Positions 45,259 through 57,160 of a stretch of DNA of 64,000 bases are shown piece after piece. Source of the DNA: Heliocidaris erythrogramma (Eukaryota; Echinodermata; Echinoidea; Camarodonta; Echinometridae). Location: contig CM046869.1 in NCBI GenBank assembly GCA_025617745.1, positions 2,502,823-2,566,822 on the forward strand, written 5' to 3'. A program made the position numbers and the translations under genes. Positions within the stretch are counted from its first letter, which is position 1; each line of letters starts with the position of its first letter. A model generated the notes under the pieces. The model was not told where the DNA came from. It saw only the letters and a list, made by a program, of their open reading frames with translations, and did not search any database.

Positions 45259-46649
45259 AAGGGTAAAGATGTTGTCTCCATCAGAGCAGAGTTGGATGCC
45301 TATCATGCTCTCTATCTGGGAAGACAGGAAACTCCAGATTATCATGTCCTCAGTCTGTCACTGAGCTAGGTGCCAAATTTATTATCCCTCTGTGTCACGA
45401 CACACAAAGATAATTGCTAATTTACGCTTCCTTGATTAAGATATCAAGACGGCTTTGTCCTCAGACACATGTACTTGGGTGGGATATTTTCTGTTTTGAG
45501 AGAGAGAGATGGTCATAATATGGTCATTTGATTTGAAAATCTCTAACTAAAATTTATTTGTACATAAATATATGTGCAATAATTAGATAAAATGCATATA
45601 CATATTTAGTCATTTCTGGATATGAAATTTTAAAAGAATAGAAAATATATACACTGCAGATTAAAGATGTCTCAGAAAGAGAAAATATTACAGTATGTTG
45701 GTAGTAGCAACAGAAAGAATCTATATAGATCTACATCTCTTTTAAAAGCAAGTTCTCATGCAAAAAATCTAGGGTTCCTAGAGATTTTCAGAAGTTGTTT
45801 TGATGAATATTGACATGCGAAAGGAGATAAGACCCAATCAAAGATAATCTAATTATCGGAAACTTGTAGAATTCAGATCAAATAGTGAACTGAAATCCCT
45901 TCTCAAACCAGCAACACTTGAAAGATGGTTTGTCGAGTAATCTAGATTAGAGAGAATATCACATAATCTGTACAGAAACTATCATGAGTAAGACCCAAAT
46001 CAATCTGTTAAAGGGAAGAGATAAAGGGAAGAGATGAAGGATATTAAAAATAAACACCAATCTAATGTCATTTCCATTATCTGATATTGATAGTTGTGAT
46101 GTTTTTACACTTTTCCTGTTTTCTCAAACTTTTCTCCCCTCAAAAATGCTCTTCAAGAAAAGGATTACTTGACTGTGTAGTTAAGAGAGTTTTTTTTCTT
46201 CAGATTTAGTATAATACAACTTTGCATTCAGGGGTGAATAGCAGAATAGAACATTTAATACCAAGAGGCACTATTGCAGTAAAGAATTCAGATGCACATG
46301 GAGTTAATTTTTTTAAAACGTTTATGGCAGTCTCCATTTAAAGGCCCCCATTTTTGTTTTGAACCTTTTGTTCAGAACATGCACGGATTGATCGACAGCT
46401 GCCATCGTTAAAATCGCATGACATGATGATCGCATGACATGAGGAAATGTTGGGGAAACCTTTGGTTCTCATGTCATGTGCTCCTAGAAGAAAGTGATTA
46501 GAAATTCTAGATTCTCAGGAAAGCATCAGGTAGTCCGGCCCAGACAGCGATTGATTAATGAATGTCTGGTAGAAGTAGTGACATAGCTCTTGAAGTAATT
46601 AAAATGGAAATTATGTTGCCATTTTTTTTAATCAATCTTTTATATTGTC

Positions 46650-46720
46650 TGTTGAGAGCCAGAAGGGCGTTAGCTCAATTGTTAAGTGATACAAGTTAAA
46701 GGTCATCTCAGGATGTACAA
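46650..46720. repeat. Short hairpin family E, copy 3
   Basis: CTGTTGAGAGCCAGAAGGGC followed by GTTAGCTC; the right arm is decayed. Confidence 0.55.
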
Positions 46721-47423
46721 ATATTAACCTTATCTTCTGGTAAAAAAAAATGGAATCCAACCAAACTTTAACTGAATGTCCATGAGCACCAATATTATCT
46801 GCATTATTAATTTGGTAGAAAATGTATTGTAAATGAGGATTGTTGGCTACGAGAATGTGTCCCATTATGTGAAAAGTGAAAATGGGTGCTGTTGTGATGT
46901 CTTGCAAATTTATTTGTTAGCTTTACCTTTTGCTGATATGCCATTAGATGATTGTTAAATCATTCGTCCTTTTTGTTTTTTATTTGGCTTTGATAAAATC
47001 ATTTTTTATCTTCCACTTTTGGGAAAACAAAAGCATCTTTAAAGGAGATTTAATATCAAGCATTAGCAAATATTATTATGGAGCAAATTATTCCCAGTTG
47101 TGAGAAGTTTCAGTATCCACGGATAAAGGTGAGATGCAAGAACAATTGTGCCTACCTTAATTTGAGTCATATTGCACTTTTAAACAAAAAGTATGAGCAA
47201 TATTCTGGTCATGAATGTTGAAGATAATGTTTCATAGTCTTTTATATTTCTTTGTTAAGCCAAACATGCATCGATATTTGAGGATCTTCATTTGCCCTTG
47301 CTGCTGCCCAAAATACAAATTTCTCATTTTTTTTCTATCTCATTTCTTCTGATTTCTTCTGATTTTGGAATAAAGCCAACTGGCCTTGTCATATTAGCCT
47401 TATGACATAAGCTTGGAGAGGAA

Positions 47424-47441
47424 AGTGGAGGAAGAGAGAGG

Positions 47442-47477
<36 letters not shown>

Positions 47478-47560
47478 CAAGAGAGAGGGGGAGGGAGCCG
47501 GGCAGTGTGGGAAAAGAGGGTAAGAAAGAGAGAGAGAGAGAGATAGAAGGTTGGAGGGAG
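47424..47560. repeat. GA-rich microsatellite block
   Basis: GAGGAAGAGAGAGGAAGAGG runs into long (GA)n, then a unique spacer and more (GA)n. Minus-strand Ser/Leu-rich frames here come from the repeat. Confidence 0.9.
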
Positions 47561-48183
47561 AGTTAGCATGAGATCTAGAGAGACTTCGGAAAAACATCGC
47601 ATCTGACTAAACCTGGCTAGATCGAGATTTCTCATCATGATTTGAGCTAAATTTGGAAAATTTCTGGAGATACATCAATTTTCTCTTTTAAAAACTGTCA
47701 TCTTTTGAAAGTTTCCTTGCTCCATATTGGCAGCATTAGACCTGCTCCAAACAGCATCAATATGATATTCGGTGATGTTCACTAACTTTACGACCAGCAA
47801 TGGTGATTAGTTTGAGCTAGGAAAGTCTCTTTCTTGAGATCGTGGATTCATTTTTTAATTCTAGAATTTGGAGGAAAGAATTATATACTTCGTATCGGAG
47901 ACCTCCACCCATAATTTAGAGCATAAAAACAAGTTGATGTGAACAGTATTCTGGTTATTTCTCTGTCAAGTTAACACTGTGATGGCAAAAACAGTTTGGA
48001 GCACATTTGGTTGAAGATTTTTGTTGCAACTCCAGTAAAGGATTGTGCTTTTGTTGTGGCACATCGCAGCTAGCACCAAACCATGGAAATTTTACGAAGG
48101 ATTTTTTACAAGTACAGGCTGAGCGTTCATTTTGAGAAGAGTTTCTCCTGCTGGCAATGCTGGGTGGAAGAAGGGTATGGTAA

Positions 48184-48378
48184 TACAGTGAAACCTGTCT
48201 ATAAAGACCACGCAAGGGAGACAAGAAAAGCGGTCTTTATGAGCAGGTGGTCTTTATGTACAGGTTCCTTTAATACATGTTTCAATGAGAAACACTTTTC
48301 AAAGGGAAACAAAAATTATGGTCTTTATAGACAGGTGGTCTTTCTATACAGGTGATTGCTAAAGCAGGTTTGACTGTA
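48184..48378. mobile_element. Tc1/mariner-type MITE, 195 bp
   Basis: TACAGTGAAACCTG and CAGGTTTGACTGTA are inverted with one mismatch, flanked by or including TA, as expected of Tc1/mariner-mobilised elements. The interior repeats GGTCTTTAT and CTATAAAGACCA in both orientations. Confidence 0.8.
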
Positions 48379-48854
48379 TTTATATTACCATATTTCAATA
48401 TGGCACGAAAAAGAGACATGATAACGAAGCTTTTCGACCTGCACTCATCAGGTTATCACGCAGGTATATAACAAATTACTCGAAATCAACTATATTATAC
48501 TCAATGAACCCGGACGCAACCCAGACGCCGTAATTTCAGAACAATCGCAAAGCTTGCACGATATTTAATACTTTAACTCACTGACTACTGCACTCTCAAA
48601 TTCTCCTCGGCTTAATACAGGATAACTGCTCAAATCCCATGGGCAACGGGTATATTGTGAAATTCTTGATTACAGTTTTTAATTTGGATGTTTTTGTGAC
48701 ATATACATGTACACTGAGAGTTTATATATATCTAGATATTAGAATCAGTTTCAAAATTGAATTTTTTATGATCATGCTATTTTCCTTTGATCCTTCTAGT
48801 ATTCCTTTCTTGTTCTTTTTTCTTTAAAGTGCATGGGGACTGCAATGTGGTGAA

Positions 48855-48911
48855 GTGCGCTATAAAAATACATTCTATTTTTATTATAATTATTATTATT
48901 ATTATTATATC
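48855..48911 (+). mobile_element. 3' end of a SINE or LINE with (ATT)n tail
   Basis: GTGCGCTATAAAAATACATT followed by ATT repeats resembles the 3' terminal stem region and simple-repeat tail of CR1/L2-mobilised elements, and the tail of the SINE at 25500-25770. Confidence 0.5.
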
Positions 48912-48965
48912 TGTGGGTGGAATCAATTTTAAAATCCCTTGTTTCACATCTGGGCCAACCACTTT

Positions 48966-49574
48966 AGGGCCATTTTTTGTAAAGTGAAACTATCGGTCAC
49001 ACACGTGACCATCTAATTTTGCCTCTTTGTCGGAAAATCTGATTACATTTTATTGATTTTTTTTATATTACCAGTTTATTGCATGAAAAATATTTCCTTT
49101 TCTATGACAAGAAAAGGTAGTTTCCCCAACCATAATGTGTTTACAGAGACATTTAAAAAAGCCCTATTTTTGAGTGTTCACACACGTGACCATCCCAATT
49201 TTCTCCTCTAAAAGACAAAAATGTGCACTAATTTATGGGAAATTGCTTTCAAACTGTTCAGAGCAATCCCACCATACAGCAATGAAAAGTAGAAACTTGC
49301 ACTCCAAGGGAAATACTAGAAAAGTAGGTTTGAATACCAACAAGTAAGACCCTTTTTCGTGCAAGGTCACTCATGTGACCAACCTAATGTTGACCTCTGA
49401 AAGAAAATGATGTACTCTCATTTAAAATAATTGCTCTCAACCTGTCGGGAGTAAGATTGATATTCAAATTTCCAAAATGAGAGACTTCCACTACAATTCA
49501 AATACTGGAAAATTAGGTTTAAATGAAGTATTTTTTTCAGGATTTTGGTCACACACGTGACTGAGAATGGCCCT
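48966..49574. mobile_element. ~609-bp element with four CACGTG-type sites at regular spacing
   Basis: AGGGCCATT at 48966 and AATGGCCCT at 49566 are inverted. Inside, GGTCACACACGTGACC or a close form occurs four times, with the E-box at 49002, 49183, 49372 (CATGTG variant) and 49554, intervals of 181, 189 and 182 bases. The segments between are diverged tandem repeats sharing AATTTTxxCCTCTxxxAGAAAA-type words. Confidence 0.75.
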
Positions 49575-49596
49575 TTATTGTTAATATATCATGTGC

Positions 49597-49654
49597 TGAG
49601 AGCCAGAAGGGCATTACGTAAAGTTTAGTGTCTTACACCCTTCTCGCTCTCAAC
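49597..49654. repeat. Short hairpin family E, copy 4 (best-preserved hairpin)
   Basis: CTGAGAGCCAGAAGGGCATT and ACCCTTCTCGCTCTCAAC form a near-perfect stem around a ~22-base loop. It begins 23 bases after the E-box element. Confidence 0.7.
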
Positions 49655-50302
49655 AGATCATATATGAAGGCCTATATGAAAATCAGCTGAATTTTTCATT
49701 TTTATTGACAGAACTTCTGTAAATATAATTGCCAATAGCAGTGCTTGTCGAGCACTCAATTTAGTTTTAGGTATTGGTTTGTTTGGTTTGGTTTTATTCA
49801 CGATCATAAAAATATACAGATCAAAATGTAAACATGAAATTATATAACAGTATAAATATAACATTGATATTAACATGCAATGCAAAAGAAAGTAAATTAA
49901 GAGTATTATTATAAAAGTATCATAAGGTATACATGCATGTACATTTGTAGTTTATTATAGTTTTTTTTTTCTGTTGGTATGATAGTTGTTGCTCATTTGT
50001 ATAGTAATATCAGAACGTTGGACCTGATGAAAGCTGGAAAGAAAAACTAGTCTTCGTTCTGTTCTGTTATAGAGGATTCTGCATTAAACTCACTTTTTTC
50101 TTTTGCTCTTTTAAACTTTTGTACATGTAAATGTGAACTTTTATATCGTGGCTTAAAGTGTAGAGTGATATGTAAAGTGAGTTTGCAACTTAAGTTTCAG
50201 AAATTGATTTCACAGATTATCATCACATATGTTCAGTTAAAGCTGTGAGGCTTGACTTGATTTAGCACTGTCACTCTGGCAACTCAATGTTTCATCTTTA
50301 TA

Positions 50303-50690
50303 GGGAAGGTTGAGTTCTGAGAAAGGTAAAATATAATTTGTGAGCTTTCTCATTCCTTATATGTGAACTTGGAAGATTATCATAGTAGAAATGTCCCCTG
50401 AAAAGGATTGCCCTTCAAATGCCCTTACATTCAAAATATGACAAGAAACAGCTGAAATGTTCGGGCCGAACGTTTGTGTGTAGTCCCATATACACATTTC
50501 TGTGTGCAGTGCATGTGACTCTCGGCAGGGTTGAGACAATTTCTTATCATTTTGGTGATTCCAAGACCTTACAGCATACACCAATTCTTATGTGCTATAT
50601 ATATATATAAAATCAACCTTTCCCAATTGCTTTGAGAAAGTTTCTTTCACAATTCAATCTCATGACCAGAACTCAACTTTATCTTCAAGG
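50303..50690 (+). mobile_element. ~370-bp TIR element, copy C
   Basis: GGGAAGGTTGAGTTCTGAGA at the left and CCAGAACTCAACTTTATCTT at the right are the family's inverted ends. The interior matches copy A (plus) and copy B (inverted) throughout. Confidence 0.85.
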
Positions 50691-50925
50691 AAACATTTCT
50701 CACAGAAATTCATGTCGTGAATGAATATTTGTAATTTTTCCAATATTGGGGTTGAAGTGGCGATATTTAGATATCATTAGAATTGTAGAAAGATCACCCC
50801 CCCCCCCCCTTTCTGAAAAAGAAAAATAAATCAGTTATTCATATCTATTAACATGAATAAAAAATTGAGGTACATGTACATAAACCGGGTAAATGACACA
50901 AAGACATGTTCATAATAATAATAAT

Positions 50926-51010
50926 ATAGAGAATGTGTAATGTGCCAACTCCACACGATGTGCTCAAGGCGCAATGGAGAGGAAAAACTTGCAAGTACAC
51001 AAAAAAACAC
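50926..51010 (-). mobile_element. 3' end of a SINE-like element (minus strand)
   Basis: ATAATAATAATATAGAG on the plus strand is an (ATT)n tail read backwards. It precedes CTCAAGGCGCAATGGAG, the usual 'GCGCCTTGAG' 3' body of marine-invertebrate SINEs. Only the tail end is clear. Confidence 0.45.
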
Positions 51011-51573
51011 GAAAATGGAACAACAACAGTGTGAAAGTAAATCTACCGGTATGGTACATGGAGTAATTCACACATTGCTATAAACCAATGAGGGCAGTTA
51101 ATGTAAAATTATAGTTCTTGATCAGCCTCAGTGGCTTAGAGAAGCTAATGCACTTTTCTTTTCTACAAGACTCCTTCAAGGTGAAAAACACAAGGAATAT
51201 CACAGCAAGTTTGTTGTTGAATCGTAACCGACGACGGACTTTAAGTCTCCGCAAACATATCTTTCATTTCCTGTCCACGTCATGTGGAGCAAAGACTGTC
51301 GGGATGCCTTCTTCTAGACCTTTGTTAAGTGCTTATCATCAGAGAATCAAGACTTAGATACCAACGTCAATTAATAGATGAGTTGTATCGTATTTCCCTT
51401 GTCTCTGAGCTAGGAAAATCTTGAGTCAGAGGTGAAGGTGATCTTCCTGCGACCTTTAATAAGGGTCATTTGTACTTTAATTGAGTCCTTTGGATCTGAA
51501 TAATCTTCTTTGATTCTTGATGATGAGGATTGAATATCACTTAATTTAAAGTTCAGGGATGGAGCGAATATTG

Positions 51574-51996
51574 TTAAGCCCGGCGCACACTATATGATCC
51601 GACTGCGACCCGATTTTCAAAAAAATTGGATTTTGCATTAAATGTGAAAGTTTTAAAAAGTGATATTATCTCATTTGAAGTTCGGAATAATGATACGAAT
51701 ACTAATATCGAAATTTTGGTTAACTGCAATTCTTCAGGTTAGAGTAAAGGCCAAATCGGCTTCAAATCTTAGTCGATCGCAATATTGGTATGACGTCACT
51801 ACGATTTGGAATTGAATTCGCTTTTATTCCTACACGGGGGCTCGCAGTAGCCTGGAATTTCGATTTTAGTATTCATACTACTATTCGGAACTTTGATCAT
51901 GAAGATTTTACATGTTTGAAGGTTCATATCAAATGTAATAACAACTTTTCCCAAAATCGCATCGTAGTCAGATTGTGCAGTGTGCGCCGGGCTTTA
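51574..51996. mobile_element. Foldback MITE, ~423 bp, GC-rich ends
   Basis: TTAAGCCCGGCGCACACT and AGTGTGCGCCGGGCTTTA are inverted with one mismatch. Complementarity continues inward: ATCCGACTGCGACCCGATTT against AAAATCGCATCGTAGTCAGA. Most of the element is one imperfect palindrome. Confidence 0.85.
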
Positions 51997-52016
51997 TAGA
52001 AAAATAACCAGACAGG

Positions 52017-52066
52017 CAGAGAGAGAGAGAGAGAGAGGGAGAGAGGGGGGGGGGGGGTAGAGAGTG
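52017..52066. repeat. GA / poly-G tract
   Basis: (GA)n followed by a run of about 13 G bases and AGAGAGTGGGGGG. Confidence 0.85.
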
Positions 52067-53154
52067 GGGGGATCGAGGAACAGAGGAAAGAAATACTAGT
52101 ACTATGACCTTTTTGTTCCTATGGAGAATGAATTAATTGGAGTTAAACATCACTTTATGTTAGTAATTCATTTCACCATCGAGGTATAGTAGATGCACAA
52201 CTGAGATGCCTTTATTGAAATTTTTTGTTGTTATACAAGTGAATGAAGACTACAGAAAGATTAATATAGAAGAAGAGAGAGAGACAATAGAAGAAGCTAT
52301 AGGCCAGTTGAAGTTGACAAAAGCAATTAAAATCAATAATCCCCATGAAGCAAAAACATCCCCTACATGAAGTAGCAGAAGGTCAACTGAAAACAATAGG
52401 ATGTTAATAGGAAACTGACAAAAGGGGTATGAGGAAGGGTACCTTCTAAAATAACAAATAACCTACTGATAAAAATTATAGAGTACAGAAAACTGTTTTA
52501 AAATGTTTTAACAAGGTGCTTCTTGGTTTTAAATTAAAATTTGCCCATTGTGCACGGTACTGTTAATTTCCTAGGAGCAAAAATCTCATTTCATGCATTT
52601 CCTATTGACGTCAGACCATCCTAGCACAACAAATATAAATCATTGAACTTTCTGGTGTTCATGCTGACTTCAGTTAATTTTTGAAAATGCAGAAATAAAG
52701 TATTTTTCTATTGACTAGCAGTCCTAACATAATGTAATGATGGAAAATTAGATTCTCTGAGAAAGGGTAGAATCCAACAAATTTTACTCTGAATTTCATG
52801 ACTAAACCTTGAAATACATGTAGTAGATAGAGGATGTTTAATAACTGAAACATTACAAGGATCGACGCACAAGGAACGATGAAGAAATCAAGCTGAAGAA
52901 TTGAACGCTTAGTCCCATTGGTTCTTTTTAGTGTATGTGATTTTCAGCAAGTTTTTGTTGTTCCATTTTCTCGATATATCTTGCTGCCCCAAACAACCCG
53001 TTTTACTGCAAGATAAACAACAAAGAATGATGTTAGTTAGTTTCTTGGGAATTCAATTCCATTATCAGCAACATCACACCTCAAAATTACTCTCAAATTC
53101 CCAGTATGTATACTTAATTAAAATGTTTTTTCTCTTCTCTGTCTTTATCCTCAG

Positions 53155-53320
53155 TGACTATGACAGCTACAAGAAACTCTCCGGGTCACAGCTTTCCATT
53201 CTGTCCAGGACGTCGATATCAGAGAAGGTCGAGAAGACGAAAAAGAAGCTTCGGCGGGCTCTCAGCTTGGATAAACTCTCATCGTCAAATAAAGAAAGCT
53301 ACTCCCTGGAAAAACCAAAG
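53155..53320 (+). CDS. Coding exon 6 (166 bp), basic segment with RRALSLDKL
   Basis: A very good acceptor (TCTCTGTCTTTATCCTCAG) and donor CCAAAG|GTATTT. One base completes Ser after exon 5; 55 codons end exactly at the donor (phase 0). The peptide is SDYDSYKKLSGSQLSILSRT, then a Lys-rich stretch (EKVEKTKKKLRR) that may be a short helix, then RRALSLDKLSSSNKES. The R-x-L-S-x-x-x-L motif fits basophilic kinase or 14-3-3 sites and recurs in the next two exons. This is the first exon shared by the long form and the proposed short form starting at 42578. Confidence 0.9.
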
Positions 53321-53706
53321 GTATTTAGTATATTTCATTATTTCATTTTTGTGATAAGATCATTAAATTTGAATTGAGCACTCCATCTACAAATATAATA
53401 CAGGTGCTCTGAGCTTTTAATTCTGTAAAGCTCTAATAGAGTTCTTGTAACTGAAATGAAAAAATATTCAAGAAAAGCCCTAAGGATATCTAATTTTCTT
53501 TTATGGAAATATCCAAAGCGAAAATTGAGTGAGAAAAAAAGGACTTCTTCCACACTTGGAGTATCATTGTGTAAATGCAATCAAAAAATCTTCAAACAAC
53601 CAATTAGGAAACACCTATCAATAATCCTGGATTCTGATTGGTGGTTATGAGAGTGTATTTCATATACAAGGAATTGAAGCAAGATGGCTCAAAGATGTAT
53701 TCAGAG

Positions 53707-53800
53707 ACAATCTCCCCCCCCCAAAAAAAAAAAAAAATAAATAAATAAATAAATAAATAAATAAAAAATAAAATAAAATTATAAATTTAAAAAAAAATAC
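53707..53800. repeat. Poly-A / (AAAT)n tract
   Basis: CCCCCCCC followed by poly-A, then (AAAT)n repeats and A-rich sequence. Confidence 0.9.
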
Positions 53801-55493
53801 CTTCATTTATGGTACTAGTATCCATCAACATTGTGTTCATTGCAAAAAATAATTAAAAATCATTCCTTTTCCATGAAAGAAAACCTAAGAAATTCTATGT
53901 TGCTTCAGAAAGCTAGTGTCAAAGCATGTTTCAATTGACTGCCTGTCATTACTTTCATTTATTCAACTATTTCATAAATTAGTTCAATCAATGTAAATGA
54001 GATGTGTGTACAACTCATTTCTTTACCAATAAACTTTGTTTTTGACTGGAAAAGGTGTAATGAAAATGTAAATAATGATGAAACAGGAATCATGCAAAAA
54101 GAAAAAAAGAAGAAGTGAGTATGCTGAGAAAAAAAAATTTCTGGAGAAATGTAAGTCAGTCGTGGATTCTTGCCGGTAATGCTGATTAATGATGACAACA
54201 TCAATGTCACGTAGCTTAACTCAATTTAGTGTGAATTTCCCATGCTTTTCATGGCTAAATTTACCTTGGGATAATTTAATTTCAGCATGTTACTCACTGT
54301 GTAGCTTACAGATGAAGCACCTCAAATCCTTTGTAAGTCTGCTGGGAGTTGAGAATGTAGTCCACTTAGTCATTATAACTGAAAGAGGTACTGTGAATAA
54401 TGTAAATATATATCCATTTTATGAAAAGCAGTAGTAGATTAGATTTTTTGTTACCTTTCTTTTGATAATTCAGTTTTCTAATCATACTTTTTCTTTTTTG
54501 GTTAATTTTGATTATTCATTCATGTTATCATCAATCATTTTTTTCTGAATTTGAAAAAAGACATCAGTTTCTTAAGTGAAGCTGTTTTTAAGAAGTTTAT
54601 ATTTTGGTCATTCAGAATGGGATACTCCTTTATTCATATCCTGAACATATCAGCAACTATCAGCCATTGTCAGATCTTTAATCCTCTATGGGTCCGTTTG
54701 TACTCCCATTTTACTGGCCAGAATGAGCGTTTTGTTATACGTTTAGTTCAAAACACGGTTGTGCCCACAGTCATTTTCGTATACGGTAGTCACCGATGTA
54801 AAACTTACAAAAGGTGCATTTTGAATTGGCATTTCTCCAAAAACACAGTTTCTGGGGATTTATATGTAAACGCATAGCATGCGCAGTGAGGTTTTCGTTT
54901 TAGATGAGCATTTCAAAACGCTCATAATGCCATTGCAAAGAAAGTATAAATGCACTCTTAGTTTAGTGTACCCTGTAGATGTAGTAAAGAAATGGTTTGA
55001 TGTTCTTTTAGGTTAGTGCATGTATGAATTCAAAAACATACATGGTCATAATTGTGTAAGTCTACTAAGTTAATACGTATTCCAGACTTGAACGAATGAA
55101 TAACTGGGGTCAGAAAGAGAGGTACATAATTTGCGGTAAGGGCGGGGCGTTGTGAGGGGATATGTGTAATAGATCAATCTTTACAGAACTAATCGCAGAC
55201 ATTTGTTGTGTCTCCTACAACACCTGTGTCGTTAGAACGACACTTGTGCTAAGAGCCTGCATAAAATACTGTTTGCGTCAGCACGTAGCTGCGGTAGAAT
55301 AGAAGCATGAGATAGTGCATGCTGTTTCCTTCCGTTCCACCTGTGATGATAAAAGAATGATACGATCATGAGGAACAAAAGAAGAGTGATGAATAAGAAA
55401 CAGACTTGAAACACATTCACACATTTATTGAAATCACCATTGGTTTAGTTGATAGAAAGAAAGAATGATTGAAAATGATAAACATTTACATGG

Positions 55494-55955
55494 AGAGAGA
55501 GATAGATAAATAGCTAAATAGATATAGATATAGATATAGATAAACCTGTTGAAAATGATAGACATATATATATGGATGGATAGGTACATATAAATTGATA
55601 GATAAATAAATAGATGAATAGATAAATAGATATAGATAAACCTCTTAAATAATAGACAAATATATATATATATATATGTACAATGAAGAAGATTAAAAAT
55701 TAAAAAAAAGGTAACAGTGAATAAAAATAAAGAAACTGGTAATAGTGAATTTTTCTATCTTCAAATATTTATTCTGATTCTTTCTATCGTATTAATAAAT
55801 AGATAGAAGATAGATAGATAAATAAATAGATAAATAGATATAGATAAACTTCTTGAAAATGATGGATAGATACATATAGGTAGGAAGGTAGGTAGATAGT
55901 AGATACATAGAGATAGATATATAGATAGATGGATGGATAGATAAATATAGCGTGA
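55494..55955. repeat. GATA-type complex microsatellite
   Basis: Several blocks of GATAGATA, AATAGATA and TATAGATA with GGATGGAT and GGTAGGTA variants, broken by AT-rich spacers. Two blocks share GATAAACCTGTTGAAAATGA or a close form, so a larger unit has been duplicated. Confidence 0.9.
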
Positions 55956-56564
55956 TAGTGATGGACAGAGCTAGACAGATTTACATGTAAATGCAAGATG
56001 AATTAGGAATCATATTAAAAGATCAAGTATTATAATCACTTGAATAGTGGAGCAGTATATGTAAACATTTATGCTCACTTTATATCATATGAAAAAAATA
56101 ATGAAAGAAAATATAGTATTGAGGTGTGAAAAGATAATCCTTTAATCTTTAACTCTGATTATGATCTTTGATAATTTCATCCATCCCTCTGCTTGGCTGG
56201 CACAGCAAACTTTGGGCTTCTCATTAATGATTTATTTTAGTTTCCCCGCTGCACTTTTGACGTTTACTTTTCCGTCATCTTCGTGTAGATCTCGGTGCCA
56301 AGTTAATATTGAGTCACTAATCTAACTTTGACTAATGCAGGGAATTAATGCCAAATTAAAATTATCTTGTCCAAAATCTGGGCAAGGCTGGCTTTTATAG
56401 ACCTGAGAAATGAATGATATTTTTGGAGTATGATTATAAAAAAATTAAAACTTGATCCCATTAGGAAGTTTAGCAGAAAGTTTTGCATGGGCTTTGTCAA
56501 GATGGGAGATTTGAAGAAAAAGTTTGTCCATTCAATTTATATTTATTCTTAAAGTACACCAATC

Positions 56565-56694
56565 TGGGCCCTGTTTCATAAAACTTGTTATCAATAACAA
56601 GTTGCAATAACTGTTATAAGCTACTGAAATCCTTGCATCTTGTCATAGAAACATGGCAGTTGTTACTGATTAACAAGCTTTATGACATGGGACC
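56565..56694 (-). mobile_element. Foldback family D, copy 5 (core inverted)
   Basis: The arm GGGCCCTGTTTCATAAAACT and the opposite arm GCTTTATGACATGGGACC flank the core in reverse: CTGTTATAAGCTACTGAAAT, CCTTGCATC. The CCAAT part is deleted, as in the 31111 copy. Confidence 0.85.
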
Positions 56695-56922
56695 ATGTGA
56701 TTCAGGACATGATTGACAATGATAGGGCTTGTCCGGTCTGTCAAACTTGTAGAAGAATCCAAAGAATTTTTTCTTTTAATGTAAAACACTGTTTTATTTG
56801 CACCTCCCATGTATTATATTCCATATTGATATTTTCATGATGTGCATACCATTTTTAAAATAGTTCCATAAAGCCTTAACAGAGTCCACATTGGGTATTT
56901 AGAGTAATTGAAAGAGGAAGAA

Positions 56923-56962
56923 TGAATGAATGAACGAACGAACGAACGAAAAAACGAATGAA
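56923..56962. repeat. (GAAT)n / (GAAC)n microsatellite
   Basis: GAATGAATGAATGAACGAACGAACGAACG and variants. Confidence 0.9.
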
Positions 56963-57066
56963 CTAAGAAATGACTGAATGGAGTAATTTGTGAATGATAC
57001 ATGTTTGTCTATAATGTGATGATGCTTGGTGGGCTTGTGTGTGGGCTTGAAATCCAGTGACCAGGG

Positions 57067-57160
57067 ATAATAATAAATAAAATTGTAAAGCACATTGAAA
57101 TATTCACATATTGTGCTATATAGATGTAATATATTATTATTATTATTATTTTATTATTTA
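57067..57160 (+). mobile_element. 3' end of a SINE or LINE with (ATT)n tail
   Basis: ATTGTAAAGCACATTGAAAT and TGTGCTATATAGATGTAATA followed by ATT repeats fit the conserved 3' stem-loop of CR1/L2-type elements and the SINEs they move. The upstream limit is unclear. Confidence 0.5.

Larger units (their letters stand above)
32970..53154 (+). other. Intron 5, about 20 kb, repeat-rich, with candidate alternative exons
   Basis: Phase-2 intron, GTAAGT to TTATCCTCAG. Named repeats and two candidate alternative exons are listed separately. I see nothing recognisable in 33425-34706, 35753-37694, 37836-38863, 41751-42500, 45259-46649, 46721-47423, 47551-48183, 49655-50302, 51011-51573 or 52067-53154. 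Confidence 0.75.

Noticed and set aside
51118-51357. Open frame with an RNRRRTLSLRKH stretch resembling the motif in exon 6
   Set aside because: The acceptor-like CTACAAG gives the wrong phase for intron 5, and the motif is short enough to be chance.
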